Shown: positions 42,101 through 55,708 of the stretch, piece after piece | How the letters are laid out: each line of letters begins with the position of its first letter | How positions within the stretch are numbered: position 1 is the stretch's first letter | NCBI GenBank assembly: GCA_016946835.1 | Contig: JACVTC010000087.1 | Location: 361,001 to 425,000 of the forward strand | From: Neocallimastix lanati (nom. inval.) | Lineage: Eukaryota > Neocallimastigomycota > Neocallimastigomycetes > Neocallimastigales > Neocallimastigaceae | Direction of reading: 5' to 3' | DNA length: 64,000 bases | Made by a program: the position numbers and the translations under genes | Notes under the pieces: generated by a model | Databases searched by the model: none | The model's input: the letters and a program-made list of their open reading frames with translations, nothing else | Told to the model about the DNA's origin: nothing

Positions 42101-42742
42101 ATTTTATTTTACTTTATTTGTAACGATTTTATAATAAAATAAAAATAAAAGTATATAAATTGGTTTATTAAAATGAAATTTCAAAATTGGAACTAAATAA
42201 TATATAATATTCTATTTTCTTTTAATAACCAAATATAGTATAAAAAATAAATGTAAACTATATATCCACTTCAACACTCCCTTCTTCTATTTAAATCATT
42301 ATCCCTTTTTCTTTTTTATTTCACTATTATAACTATATTACGATTATTTATGTCCTATTCTCTTTAAATTTAAAATATAATTAAAAACTAAAAAAAAAAA
42401 AAAAAAGAATAAATAAGACGCAAAAATCAAAAAAAGAAAAAAAAAAGAAAGAAATTCCCATAAATATATATATTTTTTATGTTTGATATGATAAACTAAT
42501 GAATACGTATTTAATTTATACAAATATACAAATTAAATACAAATTAAATACAAATTAAATACATTTACTTACAATTATCTACAATTTAAATACAATATTT
42601 TATAATTTACAATCCTAATCATAAATAATTAAATTTTAAAAATTAATAATAAAATATTAATCATCACTCATATATCATTTATAATTATATTTACTTTATT
42701 ATCTAATAATTAACTATTTATATTACAATTTTTATTATTTCC

Positions 42743-42912
42743 TTTTTCATTAATGATCATTTATTATTTCCTCTTTCATTAATGATCATTTATTATTTCT
42801 TCTTTCATTAATGATCATTAGTAATTATCTTCTTTCATTAATGATCATTAATAATTATATTCTTTCATTAATAATTATCTTCTTTCATTAATGTCCATTT
42901 ATTATTTCTTCT
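42743..42912. repeat. Minisatellite of about 30 bases containing a palindrome
   Basis: Six to seven copies of a unit of the form TTCTTTCATTAATGATCATT plus TATTATT or AATTAT. The core ATTAATGATCATTA is close to a perfect palindrome around TGATCA. Copies differ by one to four changes, and one is shortened. Confidence 0.8.
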
Positions 42913-44044
42913 TTCTTTAATTTCTTATTTTTTTATTTTTTTTTTTTTAATATTTTAATATTTTATATTACTCCTATCCCTTAATATATTTTATTTATAA
43001 CTAATTAAATAATATATTATTCCATATAATAATATGTTTATTTTTCTTAAAACGTTTTTTTATCTTATTATAACAATTTTATTTATATTAAAAAATTTTT
43101 TTAAAAATTCATTCTATGAAAAAAATTAAATTGACATCTACTCCACAATATATTATATTCCATTGTTAATAAATGTCATAAATATATAGATTTTAACTTT
43201 TAAAATATATTCATTCAATTTATACTAATGTATTTAATATATAAAAATAATTTCTGTAAAAAGTTTATTAATTAATAAAGTTTAATATCTAATTTATTAT
43301 TTGGATTAATTTACCATATAAGGAAATAAAGATACATCACATTATTCATTATATCCTAAAATGAAAATAATTCAATTTATTTTACAAAGGATTGGAAATA
43401 CTATTGTAAATATATGAATTCACATATATTACTTAATTTTCTAATAAATAATATTATATCATTAATATATGTAAAAATGGATTAATTCTGGAAAAATTAA
43501 AAAAAAAAGCATTTTCTTATTTTAAATTAATTTTTTTTTTTTTGTCATTCCCTGAAGAGGAACTTTAAATCTTTTCATTTCACCCATAATTAAGAAATAA
43601 AGAAGGAAAGAAAGAAAAAAAAAAAAAAAAGAGAAAAGAAAAGAAAATATGAAAGAAAAAAAGAGAATAAAAGAGAGAAACACAGAAAAAAGTAAAGAGA
43701 GTAGGAAAAAAAAGAGAAAAATAATGATAAGAATCTTATTCGTAAAATTCAACCTTTATAAAACAAATTATCCCTTTAATTATATCAATAAAGAAAAAAT
43801 ATATTTTTATGAGATTAAAAGTTTATATTTTATCTTTATTTAGAATGATTCATATTAAATAATAATGTATTAGTTCAGGATAAGGAATAATGAAAATTGG
43901 CAGTTGACAGAAACCTTTTTTTATATAAAATTATTATAATACTTTATTTGTTAAATTGAGCATTCTAATTTAATAATTAATTATATTAATTATCTAAAGA
44001 TATTATTATTAATAAATAAAACAAACAAAAAAAAAATAAGAAAA

Positions 44045-44075
<31 letters not shown>

Positions 44076-44196
44076 TTTTAATATACATTATATTTATTAT
44101 TAATTTTAAATTTAAATAATAAAATTTTTTAAATTTAACAAAGTTTATTTTATTTTTTTTTTTTATGTATTTCAAAACCAAAATTAAATTTTAAAT

Positions 44197-44235
<39 letters not shown>

Positions 44236-44518
44236 TTTAACTTTTAAAAAAACATTTTTTTATTTTATTTTTTTTTTTTATTTTATTTATTTTATTTTTA
44301 TAAAATATTTAAAAGTATGATATATGAAAAAGACATTTAATTAAATATACATTATGAAGAGATAGATATAAAATAATGATTTATAATATTTTTAATTATA
44401 AACCATTTTTATAATTATCTTTATAATTTTTTTTATATTTATATAAAAAAAAAAGTTAAGTAATTTTTTGTAAAAAGTTATAGAATATTAATATTTAATT
44501 TTTTCAATTTAATATAAA

Positions 44519-44560
<42 letters not shown>

Positions 44561-44595
44561 ATATACCTAATTGAAAAGATTATTTAAAGTTTTTG

Positions 44596-44633
<38 letters not shown>

Positions 44634-44858
44634 TATTAAAACTTTAATCTTATGGCCTTTTTTTTTTCTTTTTTCTTTTTTTTTTAATAATTTATTAATT
44701 TTTATTTATAAATATATTTATTCATTGTAGGTTAGATGTCTTTTTTTACCTGCATAAGTGTTGAATTTAAATTTTATATAATTATTTAAAAAAACATTTA
44801 TATAACAAAATTCATATCTCAATTTTACATGTATAATATATTGTGATATTTTTAATTA

Positions 44859-44904
44859 TTTTTATATCCATAGTTATATATATATTTTTTATGGATATAA
44901 AAAT
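44859..44904. repeat. Inverted repeat, arms of 13-14 bases
   Basis: TTTTTATATCCAT is followed about 19 bases later by ATGGATATAAAAAT. The loop is almost only T and A. It is isolated in gene-free DNA; it could be chance in such skewed sequence. Confidence 0.4.
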
Positions 44905-45163
44905 ATTTTATTAAAAGTATCTAAATATCAACATATATCCTAATTAATACAACATAATATAACCAAAAATTATTTATCAGAGTATATTTTTCTTGTTATT
45001 ATTTTTATTTCAAGTTTAACAAGTTTAATAATTTTTATATATAGAGATATTGTTATTAATGGTTTCAAATAATAAAAATGTAAAAAACAAAAAACAAAAA
45101 AAAGTTTTTTAATTTTAATATTTGTTTCGAGTTAAATATTATTTATTTTTTATTACTTATTAG

Positions 45164-45199
<36 letters not shown>

Positions 45200-45407
45200 T
45201 TAATTTTTTATTTTAATTTTTTATTTTTTTTATATTTTTATTTAAAAGTTTAATCAATAATTAATGATGACTTTATAATGGCTACTTTAGTCTTACAATA
45301 AATGTATTTTTTATTATTTAAATACAATCATTATTATTTGTAATTATGAAGATAAATACGCTTTACTAAGATAAAAATAATTTTAATTATTATAAGAATA
45401 ATCATCA

Positions 45408-45448
<41 letters not shown>

Positions 45449-45975
45449 AGTACAATCATTATTATTTTTAATACACTTTATTATTATAAATACTGTTTTT
45501 ATTCTTATTATATAGTTTTTGTTACTAATGTTATTACTATCAACGTGATTATCATTATTATGCAATCTTTTATAAATATAGTTTCTAACATTATACAGTC
45601 TTTATTATTATTATTGTTATTGCAAATACAGTTTTTTTTTTTTTTTTTTTTTTCAAGTATTAGTAATGCAGAATATATCTAATACTTAACATAAAGTATC
45701 ATTCTAATTTTATTTAAACATAGTTACTTTATTGTTAAAATTACAATTTATATTACTATTTATCTTGATTGATATTCTAATATAAAATATTTATGGAATA
45801 TTATATAATAATATTATTAAAGTAACAATAATTTATATATTAAAAATACATGGAGTGATATCATCCTGCTCTTTATATTTAAAATCTTGAACAATTATTA
45901 TCATTATTATTATAATTGAATTTATATATATAATAATTTTTGGTATTGAGGTAACATCTACAAAACATAATATAA

Positions 45976-46007
<32 letters not shown>

Positions 46008-46060
46008 TTTATCTTTGAACATTTAATAATTATATATATATATATATTATTTAAAAAACC

Positions 46061-46200
46061 TATCATTATTGATATTAAACTTATTATTGATACTAAACCT
46101 TTCATATTAATGATATTAAACTTATCATTAATGATAATACAACTATTATTATAGATATTAAACCAATCATTATTGATATTAAACCTATTATTATTGAGGA
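46061..46200. repeat. Degenerate repeat of about 30 bases
   Basis: The phrase ATCATTATTGATATTAAAC recurs four or five times in variant form (with CCTATTATT, CTTATCATT or CCAATCATT joining it). It lies immediately downstream of the ankyrin pseudogene's 3' end. Confidence 0.6.
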
Positions 46201-46247
46201 TACCTTTTTTCTGTCCATTTTAATTAAAAGTTTCATAAAAATCAATT

Positions 46248-47386
46248 TCAATACGGAATTCTCTTGATTACATTTGGACGAAGATCATCATAATCACTAA
46301 AATAATTATAATCATTATCAGTATCATCATAATCCGTATTTAATGACGCTTTTGGTGTTTGGTCTTTTTCGGTTACATTAGTTATGTATTTTAATAATAT
46401 TTCCTTTTTTACATATCTTTTTCTTTCAAGGGCATAGTCATAAAGCGAACTTTTATAATCATTTAAAATAGTAATTTTTTCTTTATACATAATATTATTA
46501 ATTTGTTCATTAGATAAAGGTATTTTTCTTTTATAAAAATTAAGCATAGTTGGAATAAACCGATGAATTCTTAACATGATTTGGAAAATAATAAAATTAA
46601 GAAATTCTTCATTCCATTCCTCATTTTCTATCCAATTTAATAAAAGGTATAGGTAGTTCCTGTAACCATGTTTCATTATATACAAAATGTTTTCTTGATT
46701 AAGGGCTCCTGATAAATGTGAAAAGAGAGGACTTCCATAGGATAGGTTATAATTTATTTTTGCTCCCTTACTCATTAAAATATCCGCAATTTCAAAATTA
46801 TTATTCATGATGGCGGCAAATAATGGTGTCACAAAGTGTGTTTTATAGGTTATTTTTTTACTTGTATAAACATAATATTTCACTTCTATACCCCATAGTT
46901 GAGGGATTCATTTAAGTAAAAATATTGGAGAATAAATTTTATTATATCATTGGTAGCATTTCGTGTGATGGAATAGATAAGAAAATCAAAATTGTAGGTA
47001 TTTAATTCTTTTAATTCAAAATAATTTCTATCTAAAAATTCTTTTAAATCATTCTTATTAGATTTTATTATCATATTCGCTACCAAACTTCTTTCCCTCT
47101 TAATATAAAGAGCATTATTAAAATAGTCACAGAGTTGTTGTTTTAAAAAATTATACTTATTTTCATCAATAAAATTAACATCATTATTTATTACGAAATT
47201 AGGTGCATTTATATAAAAAGTTTCTTCTCTAAAATTTACGTCTCTATAAATTACTTCCATAAAATCACGTTTTATTCTAAAATTTGAACTTTCCAATAAA
47301 TAATCTATTCTATCTAAAATTTTACTTTTCTTGCGATAATCATTACAATTAAAATAAGTATAAATTAAAATTATGATTATTAACAT
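46248..47386 (-). pseudogene. Ankyrin-repeat gene broken by one frameshift
   Basis: Two minus-strand frames join in one protein-like sequence: 47,386-46,886 and about 46,892-46,248. The first runs to NESLNYG and stops soon after. The next frame then supplies GIEVKYYVYTSKK and THFVTPLFAAIMNNNFEIADILMSKGAKINY, a textbook ankyrin repeat that completes the motif. The shift lies in a GGGG run at about 46,891-46,894, so it may be a real lesion, a sequencing error in a homopolymer, or an allele. The protein would have about 380 residues, with a hydrophobic start, a helical N-terminal region, one clear ankyrin repeat and one weak one, and an Asp/Tyr-rich tail. The N-terminal layout resembles the large ankyrin gene on the other strand. 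An unusual sub-optimal intron is a less likely explanation. Confidence 0.7.
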
Positions 47387-48329
47387 CAATTTGTATATTA
47401 AAAATGTCAGTTGTTGTAAATTATTATATACACATATACTTATATATATATAGATTTTTTTTTAAGCAATTATTACATCATTTCTAATAGCAATGAACCT
47501 ATAAAATTCATTATATCATTATACAAATGTATTTATATATCAATTATTTTCTTTTTGTAAAAATATGTACTTTTTTTTTGTTTTGTAGTTTGGGTTAGTT
47601 TGGTATAACTTGATTTTGTTTTAAATTTTAATATAGTAATAATAAAATTTATTTTATTTTATTTTTGATTTTTTTTTTTTTAATATTAAAAAATAAATAA
47701 ATTAAAAAAGAAAAAAAAAATTAAAATTCAAAGTTTAATAATTAAAATAGTACAAATAATAATAAAAAAATTAAAAAAATGTTTTTATATTTTTAAATTT
47801 AATTATTATTAATTAATTAATTAATTAATTAATCATCAATAATTTAAATTAATTTCTATTTTTTTTTTTTTCTTTTCTTCTTTGTAAAGTATCAATCTCT
47901 CTCTTTATATATATATATAAATTGTAGAAAAGAAATAAAGACTATTCAAATTCAAAGAATCGTATTTGAAATAAGAATAATGAAAAATAAAAATTATATC
48001 ACCTTTTTTTATAATAAGAAATTATGATATAACCTATTTTTTTTTTAATTGAATTAAATTGCTTGATTTTGAAAAAAATGGGTATGGATTAAATGAATTA
48101 ATGATTAAATTAATAATTATATATATTTGAATTTTATATTATTTATTTTATTTTTCATTTTCATTTTTATTTTTATTTTTATTTTTTTTTATTGGAATTT
48201 ATTATACTTATAGAGCATTTTTTAAATTGAATTGCATATATTAAATATAAATTAATTTTATATTTATATTCCTTTTTATTTGTTAAACTAATACGCCTGA
48301 AGATATTAATACTGATAATAATAATAGTA
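47387..48329. other. Divergent intergenic region between two ankyrin genes
   Basis: About 940 bases separating two ankyrin genes that face away from each other. It holds poly-T, a TAATTAAT run (about 47,808-47,832) and TTTTTA runs. It is the probable shared promoter region; no defined site is seen. Confidence 0.5.
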
Positions 48330-51300
48330 ATGGCCAGTAATTATTATTTTTTTTTTCTTTAATATTAATTATTATTCAAAAAATTTCAAAAATTTAATTT
48401 AATTATTATTATTATCATCATTATTATTATTGTATATATATATAATTTATTTATATTTAATTAAAAATAAAAATTAAAAAAAAAGTATTGAAATTCCAGA
48501 TGATAAATTGCACGAATATATAGAAAATAATGTAGTAGAAAATAATTTAGATAAGATAAAAGAAGCAATTGAGAATAAACCAAATTATAAAGAATTGGAT
48601 TATAATAAGAAATTGGTAATTTATTCTATTCAACAAACTACCAATAGAGCTATCTTAGAATATTTTATTAGTCTAGAAGACAATCTTAATTATGAACTTA
48701 TTCTAGGTAAAACGCCTCTTGGTGAGGCCTTAAATCACCATAATTTTTATATTGCAAATATATTATTGGAAAAAAAAGCCGATATAAATTATATTAATTC
48801 AAGAAATCAAAATATATTTTATTATTTAAATGATTCTAAGGATAAACCATTAAATGGTCAAGTATTAAAATATTTAATTAAACATGGAGCGAATTATGAT
48901 TGGAAAAATGATAAAAACCTTTCATTTTTAAATTACTTGATAATGAATGAAAATATAGAATTTGTACAAATTATTTTGAATTCCATTCTTTTTGATAATG
49001 CATTCATCTTAAAAATATTATTAAATATTAAAAATAAAAAGGCCTATTCGAGAGAAGAATGGAATAATAAAATAGGTGAAGAATATGCTAAAGTTCATCT
49101 AGATTTTGATGTGGTCAAAAATATTATTATAGATAAAAAGGAAGCTTTATTTGATTTAATTTTAAAATATATGGCTAATTCAACCAATAATAATTTATTA
49201 AATTTTATGTTGCACTATGTCTGTAAAGTGAAAAATATTGAATTTTTAAAAAAATTAATAGAAAAGGGGGTCGATGTTAATGATCAAGAAAAAGAAACCT
49301 TCATTACGCCATTAATGGATTTATATAGTTTTGAAAAGACTTTAAAGGTGAAGATTATTAGTCAAACGATCTTTACAATGTCTAAATTATTAATAGAAGC
49401 AGGTGCGGATCTTCAGGCTAAAGATGTGGAAGGGAAAACGGCATTAATGTATCTCTTAAGAATGAAAAAAGCTTCCGTAAAATTAATTCGATATTTAATT
49501 CAACATGGGGCTAACGTGAATGATAAAAATGAAAATAATGGTTATTCCCCAATAATATATGCTTGTCAAGGAAATAATAAATGGGTGATCAAATATCTTA
49601 TTGAATTAAAAGTAGAATTGAAAATGGAAAGTAGGAATGGTGAATCTCTTTTAATTTACGCTGCAAAGAATGGTTGTACCTCTTTAGTTCAATATTTAGT
49701 AGAAAATAATATGATTGAAAGTATTGATGAGGTGGATCGTTTCTTACAGACTCCTCTCATGTATGCCGTAAAATGTATAAATTTAAATTTAGTTGACTAT
49801 CTTTTAAAAAAAGGAGCTGATATAAATCATATTAATGATAAAAATCAATCCGCCATCGTAATGCTGCTGTCCGGACGTTTCATGAAAAAAAGAAGCATTA
49901 TTTTTGAATATTTAGTGGAACATGGAGCAGATATTAATAGAATCTATTTTATTAAAGGTAAATATTCTGAATTTTATGAGGAAACGCTTCTTATGTACGC
50001 AATAAAAAATGGAAATGTTAAGTTGATGAAATATTTGGTGGAGAAGGGAGCGGATGTTAATGCTAAAACTAGTCGAGGGAATACCCCTTTGGTTTATGCT
50101 CTTCTCTATTCCAAATCTAGTCATATTGAGAGTATAGTGGAGTTCCTACTGGAGAAGGGGGCGAAAGTTAATGAAATTATTAATGAAAAGAATGAAACGC
50201 CACTTTTTATTGCCACCAAAAAGGTTAATATTCAAGTCATTCAATTATTAGTGAATCATGGGGCAGATATTAATCATAAAAATTGTATGAAAGAAATCCC
50301 TTTACATTCTGTAATATGTCAAAAAAATAAACCTTTGTTGGTTTCTCTTTTAGTTAATCAAGAAACTAACTTTGAAGAATTAGATAAGATTCATGGACGA
50401 AGTATTTTCCATGATGCCATCCTTCATCAAAATAATGCACTTTTTGATTATATCATGGATAATGAAACACTGACCATCAATATTAATCATAAAGATCGGG
50501 AACATTTCACGCCACTTATGCTTGCTGTTGATGAAAATAATATCGATTATGTCATGAGAATTCTGGAACGAAAACCACAGATCAATGAAAGAAATAACAA
50601 GTTGGAAACGGCCTTATTTATTGCTGTGAAAAGAAATAATTATAAAATAATGAAATTATTAGTTGAACATGGCGCTAAAGTGGATAATTCCAATATAGAA
50701 ATGAATAAATTAATGCTATATGAAACTATTCATAACTATAGAAATATTCGATTTTTAATCCGTAATGGTCTTGAAATCAATGATTACATATTAAATACTG
50801 AAAATGAAATGGGAGAATATCTACTGTATCATGCGGTTCCAAAAATGAACTATCAGTCAATTGATTTTTTATTGGCCAATGGTGCCAAATTTAATGTCTG
50901 TAATAATGAGGGTTTACTACCTCTTCAAAAAATAACTGAAAGTTATAACAATCAAAAGGTTGAAAATTATATTAAAATTATTGAATGCTTTATGGCATAT
51001 GGAGCTGATATTAATGCCAAAAATAGTAGAGGGGAAACCCTATTATTTTCAGTGAATGATCATTATGATAATAGTATTGTCCATTCATTAATTAAATATT
51101 TGATAGAGGAACAACATGCAGATTATACTATTCAAAATAATGATGGCGTTACCTTGTTAATGCGTGTTGTGAATAGAACTACTCCAGATTTAGAAATTAT
51201 TAAATATTTAGTTGAAGAAAAAAAAGTTTCCATTGATGTCGCTGATAATAATGGGAATACAGTACTTATGTATGCCTTACAGAATGATGACGAAGGAGAT

Positions 51301-53097
51301 ATATATAATTATTTTTTAAAACGATGTCGTGATTTTACCATTAAAAATAAGCATCAACAAAATTTGTTAATGTGTTCCATAAAATGTAATGACTTGAAAA
51401 CTATTAAAACTATACTTTATCCTCATCATCAGCATAATAATGAGAATGATGATGATGATAATGATGAAGATAATGATGAAGATAATGATGAAGATAATGA
51501 TGAAGATAATGATGAAGATAATGATGATGATAATGATGATGATAATGATGATGATAATGATGATGATAATGATGATGATAATGATGATGATAATGATGAT
51601 GATAATGATGGTAATGATAATAATAATAATGATGACAATAATAATAATAATATTGATAATGTCAATGATGATTATAATAATGATGATTGTAGTAGTATAG
51701 ATATCAATGAAGTCGATGATCAAGGTCGAAATGCATTATTCTATCTCTGTCAAGATATAGGCATAATATCGGAAGATCAATTGGTATATGGCTATTTTGA
51801 TTCCATCACACCAAAAATTGTGGAATACTTGTTCCGAGAAGGTATTGATCCCAATTGTGTTGATTCGGAAGGAAAAAATATTCTTTTCTATATTGATGAT
51901 TTAGAAATAATGGAAATTGCCATTAACAATGGGGTAGATGTTTGTCATTTAGATCATCAAGGGCGTTCTATCCTCTTCTATTTAGATGATATTCAATTAA
52001 TAAAGTATGCCGTAGAGCATGGTGTTGATGCATCTATTCGTGATGCTGAGGGACATACCACCCTCTGTACTCGTTCTATATCATCCTATGAAATGAATTG
52101 TATTACCTATTTAATAGAACATGGAGCAGACGTTTCTGATATAAAATTTGATTGCTACAATGAAATATTTTTTCAATTTGACTATAATCAAGTTTTAATC
52201 CAACAGTTAATTGATATAAATTTTAATTTCGATACCGAAAATAGTAATGAAAATAGTAAATACAATGAAAATAATGATGTCAGGGAAACTTTTTTGGATC
52301 TTTTTATTGATTCTACTTGTAGTTCTAGTTATAAAAATCGTTGCAGTACCAAAGATTTTGTGGAACTTTTGAGGAAAGCCTTTCATAAAAAATTATTTGA
52401 TCTTCATCGTAAAAATTATTTAGGGGAAACACCATTAATTTACTTGATGAGAAAATTTAAGGGAAAATTTATTGAAGATGAAGAAGTCTTGTATGATTTT
52501 TTTATCTTTTTGGTAGATCATGGTGCTTCGTTAGATGAATTTGGATCTGAAAATAAAACACCACTTTATTATGCGTTAATGTATAATGTTGATTTATCAA
52601 AACAATTTTATAAACGCGGAGCTCGTCTACTTTTTCATAAAGGACAAATAAAATCGGTCATTAACGTGAAAAATATTTTACTTCATGAAGAAAGTAATGA
52701 CCCAATTAAATGTGAAATGATTCAATATCTACAATCCATTCATCATTATAATTTAGGGAACAAAATTAATGGAATATATCCTATCTTTTTAGCCATAGAG
52801 AAAAAATGTTATCAGGTTATTCAATATCTTTTGATGAAAAAGGTCATTCTTTCTGTAAAAAATTCTAAAAATGAAACCGTTATGGAGGTTGCTGAACGAG
52901 TTGGAGATTCAATGATTATTAAAATTATTTCTGAGCAAAAAGAATGGCAAGATTATGCTAAAGAATTAAAAAAAAAAGAAGAAAAAGATAATGAAAAAAA
53001 GGAAGAAGGAAAAGAAGAGGAGGAAGAGGAAGAAGTAGGAAAGGTAGAAGATGATGAAGATGAAGATGAAGATGAAGTAGGAAAGGTAGAAAAATAA
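48330..53097 (+). CDS. Large ankyrin-repeat protein with acidic tracts, about 1,534 aa
   Basis: One exon from 48,500 to the stop at 53,097 encodes 1,532 residues. Its frame has no ATG near its 5' end, but an AG acceptor (TTCCAG) sits just before it. A 7-base first exon at 48,330-48,336 (ATG GCC A, before GTAATT) gives MANDKLHEYIENN in phase; this start is inferred. The protein is ankyrin repeats almost throughout (about 30, many ending LVEKGADVNAK or LIEHGADVS). Residues about 985-1,070 are an interrupting acidic tract of DNDE and DNDD units and then Asp/Asn. The last 45 residues are Lys/Glu/Asp-rich. No signal peptide, membrane segment or enzyme domain, so probably an intracellular binding scaffold. 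The reading frame is intact over 4.6 kb, which implies it is expressed or recently was. It diverges from the broken ankyrin gene upstream. Confidence 0.85.
51450..51615 (+). repeat. 12-base coding tandem repeat (DNDE/DNDD)
   Basis: About 13 copies of a 12-base unit, first GATAATGATGAA (about 5) and then GATAATGATGAT (about 8). It is in frame in the large ankyrin gene and likely to vary in length. All three minus-strand and other plus-strand frames are also open here and are shadows. Confidence 0.9.
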
Positions 53098-54358
53098 CAT
53101 GAAGAAGAAAAAGAAAAGAAAGATAAAAAATAAAAAAAAGTAAAAAAAAAAAAAAAAAATAAAATAAAATAAAATAAAATAATAAGAAGAAAGGAAAATT
53201 AAAAATTAAAAAAAAAAAAAAAAAAAAAAAGATAAAAAATAAAAATAAAAATAACAATAAAAATAAAATAAAATAAAATAAAATAAAATAAAATTAAAAA
53301 AAAAAATAAAAATAAAATAATAATAATAAAAAAGAATAATACGTTCCATCAAAATAATTATCAATATATAATTATTAATTAATAGAGAAGAAAGTATGAT
53401 GAAAAAAATTAATGAAAGTAATTTAATTTGAATGAATAAATCTATTGAATGAAAAAAACAAAGAAAGAAAGAATAAAATAAAAAAAAAAAAGAAAGAGAA
53501 AAAAGAACCTAATATAAAAATAAATAATAGTAGTAGTGGTAGTAGCAATAGTTATGGTTTTTATTTATTAATCATTATAATAATAATTATAATTAATAAT
53601 TTTTATTTAATATTTATGTTTGTATACATTAAATTATTTAAAATATTAAATGTATTTAGTTTTTATTATTGAAATCAAAAATTTTTGAAGATTATTGGAT
53701 GAAAATTTTAGTGTAATGATTGGATAAAATTCAAATTGAAATTTGATTTTTTTTTTTTTTTTTTTTTTTTTGAAATTTGAAATTTGAAATATGAATAAAT
53801 TTTTTTAATAATTAATTTAATTAATTAGTAAGAAAAAATTCATTATTATATAATGTTTATATAATATTTAATATTTATATAATATTTATTTATAAAATAA
53901 AATAAAAAAAAAAAAGGATTATTTATTTAATAATATTAAAAAATATTAATATTTAATACTTTAAAAAAGTTTTGTAAACAACTATTTAAAAGAAAAAAAT
54001 TATTATATACTAATAAAATTAAATATATATATAGTAGTAATATCTTTTTTAAAAAAATTAAATCAATTTTTAAAATTTTAATTTTTTTTTTCATTTTTAA
54101 TATAATAAAAATTTTTAATAAAAATAAAGTTTTAAAAATAAAAAAAATAAAAAATAAAATAAAAAATTTTTTTTTTATATATATAAAATATAATTTATAT
54201 ATAATTTTTTATTTTTTTTTTTCATTTTTAATTTTTTTTTTTTTTTTATTTAAAAGAAAATTATTTAAAATTTTATTCGAAAATTTATTTTTATTTTTTA
54301 ATTATTTAAGTAAAAATTATTATTATTATTATTATTATTTTAATTTTTAATTTTTAAA
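53098..54358. other. AT-rich intergenic region
   Basis: No gene. A purine-rich stretch (A with scattered G) follows the ankyrin stop to about 53,340, with AAAAT runs. A short, GC-richer AGTAGTAGTGGTAGTAGC patch lies at about 53,528-53,550. The BRX1 5' flank is A/T. Confidence 0.6.
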
Positions 54359-55555
54359 ATGGGTAAGAGAAGAGAAGTTGTAGCTAGTAGTAAACAAAAT
54401 ATTGATATGGAATATGATTCTTCATCCGATGAAGAAACTACTTCATTAGGTAAAAAAGCTTTACTCTCCATGGCTACTTTAAATAGTGGTGAAGATATGG
54501 AAGTTGAAGAAACTAATACTCCTGAAAAAAAGGATAATGAACCAAAAGAATTTAAAAATAGACAAAGAGTTATGCTTCTATGTTCAAGAGGTATCACTGC
54601 TAGGTAATACTAAAATCAAAAAAAAAAAAAAAAAAAAAAAAAATATGTATATATATATATCATATTTTATGTAATAATAATTAAAAAAAAAAAAAAAAAA
54701 ATCAGGAGATTTCAAATTTGAATTAATTATTATTAATTTCTTTAATTACAAATACAATATGGAATAATAATAATAATAATAATAAATTGGAATTCCAGGA
54801 TTAAAACAATAAAATAATAATAATAATAATAATAATATATTTAAAAGAATAAAACTTTAAAGAAACATTTAATAAAATTTAATATTCATAAATCATCAAT
54901 TATATTTATTCAAATTTCATAATAGATTATAAAATTTCATTTTTAATTCAAATAATAATGATAATGTAATCTTTTTTTTTTTTCATTTTTAACAAATATT
55001 TTCAAGAAAATTTCAGTAAATTTAAAAAAAAAATAATAATAAAGAATGGAAATCTAATTAAATTTATGAATTAAAAAAAAAAAATAATAAAAACAATATA
55101 TATATGTATATAGTATATTAACTCAATAATTATTATTTTATATCAATATAATATAGACATCGTCATTTAATGTCAGATTTACAAGCTCTTTTACCACATG
55201 CTAAGAAAGGTATTTTTTTTTGTACAAAAAAAAAAAAAAAAAAAAAGAAATAAAATAAAAGTAAAATCTTATATATGATAGATAACCATACTTAATAATT
55301 CATATTATAATAATCATATATATATGTATGTATTTTAATTAATAGATAGTAAACTTGATTCCAAAAGTAAATTATACATTCTCAATGAATTAGCTGATAT
55401 AAATAATTGTAATAATTGTATCTACTTTGAAGGTAGAAAGCATACCGATTTATATATGTGGATTTCAAAAACTCCAAATGGACCAAGTATTAAATTCCAT
55501 GTTACTAATAGTAAGTAAATTAATAAATATTATTATAATAAAATATATTGAAGGA

Positions 55556-55586
<31 letters not shown>

Positions 55587-55677
55587 ATTTTATACATATA
55601 TATATAATTTCCATATTTAAATACCAATATCAAAAAAAAAAAAAAATTATTTTTTTTATTATATTTAATTATTAATC

Positions 55678-55708
<31 letters not shown>

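Larger units (their letters stand above)
40595..46247. other. Gene desert, about 5.7 kb
   Basis: No gene supported. It holds a poly-T run of about 44 bases upstream of FLCN (about 40,753-40,796), a palindrome-bearing minisatellite (42,743-42,912), an inverted repeat (44,859-44,904), ATT and AAT runs (about 44,046-44,072 and 45,410-45,445) and a degenerate repeat at 46,061-46,200. A 76-codon minus-strand frame near 43,522-43,752 is Phe/Leu/Ser low complexity and was not accepted. Confidence 0.65.

Noticed and set aside
51367-51723. Open frames of Ile or Leu/Ser opposite the acidic tract
   Set aside because: Shadows of the 12-base repeat in the large ankyrin gene.
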